14,502 nucleotides of DNA, taken from Acinetobacter sp. WCHAc010034. Lineage in GTDB: Bacteria; Pseudomonadota; Gammaproteobacteria; Pseudomonadales; Moraxellaceae. The position numbers were made by a program, and so were the translations under genes. This document shows positions 13,952 through 14,502 of the stretch, one piece after another. Location of the stretch: assembly GCF_001696615.3 (NCBI RefSeq), contig NZ_CP032270.1, forward strand, positions 1-14,502, given 5' to 3'. Each line of letters starts with the position of its first letter. Position 1 is the stretch's first letter. The notes beneath the pieces were generated by a model. The model was not told the origin of the DNA. It made no database searches and saw only the letters and a list, made by a program, of their open reading frames with translations.

Positions 13952-14254
13952 GAGCGAGTGTCTACGAGCGAACAGAAGATATCTAAATTTTTCGCCCGCC
14001 TTTTCCCTGATTACAAGCTCCCTATCCATCAATCACCTGCTTTACAGAGCATCCCGAATGGGTGCGAACTTTCCAAGTTTGCTTCCTAAATTGAGCGAAG
14101 CGAGAAAAAAAGCTGATGAGCGAAGCGAATTCCGAGTTGCTTTTGATCTTGCTTTTGCTTTTTCTTAAAGTCACGAAAATATGAACCAAAAATTGCTCCG
14201 ACGAATCGAGCGAAAGCGAGATTCAATAGAGTTTGAGCGAACGAAGTGAAGCGA
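13952..14254. repeat. GAGCGAAGCGA-type repeats in a gene-free stretch
   Basis: Between mobA and the origin, GAGCGAAGCGA and variants occur at 14093-14104, 14118-14129, 14208-14220 (one extra A) and 14235-14254 (diverged double unit), with shorter GAGCGA copies at 13952 and 13966. They all point in the same direction. No protein frame with credible features covers the stretch (13949-14359). The role is unknown, with a partition or origin accessory site as one possibility. Confidence 0.6.
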
Positions 14255-14359
14255 AAACCAAGGGCAATTTTTCACTCCTTTGGCTTTTAATTATTTTAAA
14301 GTTTTTAAATGCTTTTAGATGGTCTAAAAACCTTTATTTATAATATTCTTAGAGATTAT

Positions 14360-14447
14360 AAAACGAGGTTTACCTTGCATTAAAACGAGGTTTACCTTGC
14401 ATTAAAACGAGGTTTACCTTGCATTAAAACGAGGTTTACCTTGCATT
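14360..14447 (+). other. Replication origin: four perfect 22-bp iterons
   Basis: Four tandem identical units (14360-14381, 14382-14403, 14404-14425, 14426-14447) begin AAAACGAGG and end TTGCATT. A partial copy in inverse orientation (AACCTCGTCTTA, 11 of 12 bases) lies at 14465-14476. The flanks are AT-rich, and the iterons end 55 bp before the repB start across the window edge. Direct iterons bind RepB at the origin, and the inverted half-copy in the presumed repB promoter region suits autorepression; both are known for Rep_3 plasmids and inferred here. Confidence 0.92.
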
Positions 14448-14464
14448 AAGCGAGTTGATAATAT

Positions 14465-14476
14465 AACCTCGTCTTA
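14465..14476 (-). promoter_or_regulatory. Inverted partial iteron before repB (putative operator)
   Basis: AACCTCGTCTTA is the complement of the iteron start, with one mismatch. It lies between the iterons and the repB start, where a RepB dimer could repress its own gene. No consensus promoter could be fixed around it. Confidence 0.55.
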
Positions 14477-14502
14477 TTGAATTAAAAACATAATCTTTTC
14501 AT

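Noticed and set aside
13727..14032. 101-codon minus-strand frame past the mobA end
   Set aside because: Most of it mirrors the mobA coiled coil; its composition is phenylalanine/leucine-rich from the complement of Gln/Lys codons.
14360..14447. Four identical tandem repeats as a CRISPR array
   Set aside because: The units are back to back with no spacers and lie at the origin before a Rep_3 gene, so they are iterons.

Overview
The window reads as a complete small mobilizable plasmid, opened at the start codon of its replication gene. Four 22-bp iterons lie just before the right edge and the Rep_3 initiator begins at base 1, so the ends join into one origin-plus-rep unit. The AT-rich backbone, the Rep_3 initiator followed by a small DNA-binding replication partner, the XerC/XerD 'pdif' sites and the msr(E)-mph(E) pair all point to Acinetobacter.

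Layout: backbone 1 (1-1695) holds the replication initiator and its partner. Bases 1696-11587 are a patchwork of modules bounded by six pdif sites in strictly alternating orientation: (i) an orphan 91-codon gene; (ii) a HigBA-type toxin-antitoxin pair; (iii) msr(E)-mph(E), macrolide resistance, behind a leader with a strong terminator hairpin and short leader ORFs; (iv) a serine recombinase with repeated TATCATT boxes upstream; (v) a composite block with aac(3)-II and a tmrB-like gene, a tRNA-Leu(UAA) gene split by a group I intron, a 5'-truncated Tn3-family transposase with one terminal repeat, and the 3' remnant of a gene the transposon interrupted. Backbone 2 (11588-14502) holds a GIY-YIG nuclease-like gene, a small mobilization protein, a MobQ-type oriT with hairpins, a MobQ relaxase, a GAGCGAAGCGA-rich intergenic stretch, and the iterons.

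How it works together: RepB and iterons maintain the plasmid. MobA, the small Mob protein and oriT would allow transfer by a helper conjugation system. Host XerC/XerD can add or remove modules at pdif sites. The toxin-antitoxin pair stabilises the molecule. The resistance genes cover macrolides/streptogramins (ribosome protection and drug phosphorylation) and gentamicin-type aminoglycosides (acetylation).

The most unusual item is the intron-bearing tRNA-Leu gene on a GC-rich stretch next to aac(3)-tmrB. It looks like a chromosomal fragment of a different bacterium carried along with the resistance genes, and it brings a probably self-splicing ribozyme onto a plasmid. The next most interesting points are the shared sequence beyond the 28-bp core in all three C/D pdif sites, the msr(E) leader, the recombinase boxes, and a GIY-YIG protein encoded in the mobilization operon.
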